NCBI GenBank assembly: GCA_036835325.1
Contig: DAITMF010000061.1
Span: 1-16,652 of the forward strand
Source: CAMCHP01 sp036835325
GTDB lineage: Bacteria > Bacteroidota > Bacteroidia > Flavobacteriales_D > Sanyastnellaceae
DNA: 16,652 nt
Direction of reading: 5' to 3'
Part shown: in pieces, positions 15,601-16,652 of the stretch
Position numbering within the stretch: the stretch's first letter is position 1
How the letters are laid out: every line of letters starts with the position of its first letter
Translations under genes and position numbers: made by a program
Notes under the pieces: generated by a model
Told to the model about the DNA's origin: nothing
The model's input: only the letters and a program-made list of their open reading frames with translations
Databases searched by the model: none

Positions 15601-16580
15601 AAGGCAAGGTCAGCGTAACCGGTGGCCGCTACCGAATCGAAGATAGCAGCTTCGAAAATGCCGGCGTTGTGTCAGAGGGCAGCACCAATACCAACCTTGT
15701 GCGCGACACTCAATTTACCTCATCGGGTGATGTAAATGGCGCAGCAATCTATGACCAATCTGCTTTTGACTTGCTTTGCGACAATGTCACCGTGGAAGGC
15801 TACCCCATTGGCATTCAACGCCGCGGCGGTGAACTTATCCTGCGGTGCAGTAAAATCAGCAATTGCACAGCAGGCATCCGCGGTGAAAGTCTGAGCATTC
15901 TCAACCTCAGCGCCTTGGCAAATGGGGGCTACAATGCCTTTATCGATAACGTGGTGCACATCCAAGTGAGTTTGGCGAGCGAGTTGCTTCTTCAAAACGG
16001 GGGCAACACTTTTGGAGACTTCGCAAATTTTGTTGTGCGCGGCACCCTTGCGGGCATCTGCGGCAGCGAGTGCGCGATCATGGTCAATGCCAACGGAAAC
16101 ACATGGCCATCTCCAACCGGAATCATTCAATCAAGCTTCTTTAATGTTGTGGTTCCTGACCCCAACTGCGGCAACGACGTGCTCGGCAAGCCCGCTTGCG
16201 TAGTAGGCTTTGCCGATAAACTCCCACCTGCCCAGTACGGCTGTGCACAACCCGGCGGACCGTTCATCATCCGTCAAAAATCAGCTGACATCGCGGGCCA
16301 TGAACCGATAAGCGATGCAACCTTTGGCAATGCGAACGGCTTCCGCATCTATCCGAATCCGGCAAGTGACTACCTTGTTGTGGAGGCCATCCATCCCCAA
16401 GAAACTCAACCACTGCTTACGCTGACCCAGATAGATGGCAAACAATTGCCCATCCTTCAGGCAACAGAAAACCAAGGCGGCTCAATGCGCATTGGCCTCC
16501 AACACCTGTCGGCAGGGTGCTACCTGCTCACCATCCGCACCAAAAACCATACCGAAGTCCACCGAATCTTGGTGCAGTAA
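12618..16580 (+). CDS. Secreted alpha/beta-hydrolase plus beta-helix protein with T9SS sorting domain, 1320 aa
   Basis: A large exported protein. Order: a signal peptide (1-19, ending RGALA before Gln20); an unrecognised N-terminal region (20-275); a lipase/esterase-like alpha/beta-hydrolase region (about 278-690) with FIFVEGIDFG (280-289), the nucleophile elbow GASMG (373-377, Ser375), LDSPHQGANIP (403-413) and a likely catalytic His in NTTHSEVTPD (His669); repetitive short beta-strands rich in Gly, Asn and Leu (about 755-1170, such as AELHLNEGGYLLLEPNSTLR) suggesting a right-handed beta-helix; and a type A T9SS C-terminal domain (1242-1320) starting FRIYPNPASDYLVV and ending YLLTIRTKNHTEVHRILVQ. 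It should cross the outer membrane by T9SS and be released or attached to surface polysaccharide. Substrate unknown: ester, lipid or sugar acyl groups are possible. The catalytic acid is not identified. Confidence 0.9.
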   Translation: MKRLFCLLTALVLLRGALAQLPAPFEALPAGLLSTPYFMPLSGKLHLPPDGQSFAAHNAQTAMGFVHALDHAEHTGNGFPSLGEFISASQANKSNSAVIPMMVVDLTVNDLHPDAAELGWISQSENGSFLLNDPNVNPFIENGSFFLAIDWESHWAGSYTLLADPALFFTDSPEAEYSIDFDDGQGYRILEPGAQYTISYDGSSDRLIRLKAESDQSLRESGFLVKSGSCASGYPLPDMSPWPQVSYEHPWRIIAPWEDGEVRGNAYLLLSDDGVFDRPFIFVEGIDFGSEISTYRNGSFGWAEFTCGASENYPFLALMPDLLDALRAEGYDLILLDFEDGADHIAKNAALLKSLLEKVNTYKVGREENVLAGASMGGQITRLALRQMELEGTDHCTRLWISLDSPHQGANIPFGLQTTIEFLSNFSAEAEVFLNQFLRRPAAREMLLLQLPSSNSLHAQYQAFMDNLGYPEKTRNIGIANGSINGVPLGFPDGAHLLDFECAIGPAEVFKLLVIATGGDPFNSLSTATGNVISHTVYTQTFDCGFLLLDCILGGDIIAMIHQQWTTVNPNIPRLDNAPGGTRTSLKQFVTAINNVLANLIASNDYPGSCDQQILPEHYIESHSFIPTTSALGIATNWHHMNVATALASAPSLTPFDRVYGVPGANTTHSEVTPDIIALVVEEVIYGGEAPGNLLANGENFNYGSSPFHVCYDVEIADNSQLGINAMAPLGIGSNPLNFPIPNSHCTVRTSDCGANIVINSGGSIQLGDGNFGLTAELILDDGAELHLNEGGYLLLEPNSTLRIREGARLVLNGGNFDMRLGSRLIIEANGELVANSNTSINLYGIETYVDLYGHIVVGASSTLTLTMQGAEGGKLRVFNDGINVFGASTSSLTVRGQGTHDAIVEILPGAALQSAPGFGTLRFRDGRVNLLADANIISAGDFFARDVYFSATGDGNQVRLYSTSSFNRCTIEYLDIIAETTNNMLRMQQSSMLKGKVSVTGGRYRIEDSSFENAGVVSEGSTNTNLVRDTQFTSSGDVNGAAIYDQSAFDLLCDNVTVEGYPIGIQRRGGELILRCSKISNCTAGIRGESLSILNLSALANGGYNAFIDNVVHIQVSLASELLLQNGGNTFGDFANFVVRGTLAGICGSECAIMVNANGNTWPSPTGIIQSSFFNVVVPDPNCGNDVLGKPACVVGFADKLPPAQYGCAQPGGPFIIRQKSADIAGHEPISDATFGNANGFRIYPNPASDYLVVEAIHPQETQPLLTLTQIDGKQLPILQATENQGGSMRIGLQHLSAGCYLLTIRTKNHTEVHRILVQ

Positions 16581-16618
16581 CCGTAGTCCGTTCCATCTTA
16601 ACCATAAACTACCAAGAG

Positions 16619-16648
16619 CCCCGCTCGCCGAAAGGCAGCGGGGTTTTT
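16619..16648 (+). terminator. Intrinsic terminator after the secreted hydrolase gene
   Basis: CCCCGCT (16619-16625) pairs with AGCGGGG (16637-16643). Inside, GCC-GAAA-GGC forms three more pairs closed by a GNRA tetraloop with C16626 bulged, and five Ts (16644-16648) follow. It lies 38 bases after the stop codon. Confidence 0.9.
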
Positions 16649-16652
16649 AACG

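Overview
The window looks like a piece of chromosome from a member of the Bacteroidota, most likely an aquatic Flavobacteriales-type lineage with an unusually high GC content (roughly half, by eye). Evidence for this is a SusC-like TonB-dependent receptor with an N-terminal carboxypeptidase-regulatory-like domain, a lipoprotein with an acidic Bacteroidota-style surface-export signal, a giant secreted protein ending in a type IX secretion (T9SS) sorting domain, promoter-like TAnnTTTG boxes in several gaps, and the absence of clear Shine-Dalgarno sequences. All nine genes lie on the + strand and gene density is high. No tRNA, rRNA, CRISPR array or insertion sequence is visible.

Layout. At 1-788 is the C-terminal part of tilS (tRNA-Ile lysidine synthase), cut by the window edge. 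A small unrecognised protein (840-1127) follows and ends in a short terminator. From 1364 to 5586 lies an envelope pair: a lipoprotein of about 403 aa, then a 972-aa TonB-dependent receptor. They are separated by a perfect 13-bp terminator-like hairpin only about 20 bases before the receptor start. A second strong terminator follows the receptor. From 5653 to 6442 is a long imperfect palindrome, a promoter box and a queuosine-precursor transporter (YhhQ family) whose best start is a GTG placed so close to the promoter box that the mRNA may be leaderless. From 6524 to 8983 is a DsbD-type thiol:disulfide transporter with two N-terminal periplasmic domains instead of one. From 9067 to 10281 is an AAA_14/DUF4143 ATPase of the accessory type, preceded by nested inverted repeats. 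At 10382-10957 is gmhA (sedoheptulose-7-phosphate isomerase), and at 11024-12565 a ComM/YifB Mg-chelatase-like ATPase. From 12618 to 16580 is a 1320-aa secreted protein: alpha/beta-hydrolase, beta-helix-like repeats and T9SS sorting domain, closed by a terminator.

How the genes relate. The housekeeping genes (tilS, yhhQ, dsbD, gmhA, comM) do not form one pathway. Two tRNA-modification genes (tilS and yhhQ) and several envelope functions (receptor and lipoprotein, DsbD, heptose synthesis, T9SS cargo) happen to lie together. The most system-like unit is the lipoprotein-receptor pair, which I infer to be a surface uptake complex of unknown substrate laid out like SusD/SusC but with a non-SusD lipoprotein. 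The secreted hydrolase is the other protein with little precedent that I can name. No wholly new multi-gene system is evident; the best leads are the lipoprotein-receptor pair with its internal hairpin, the palindrome upstream of yhhQ, a 14-18 base sequence recurring in three places, and the nested repeats before the ATPase.
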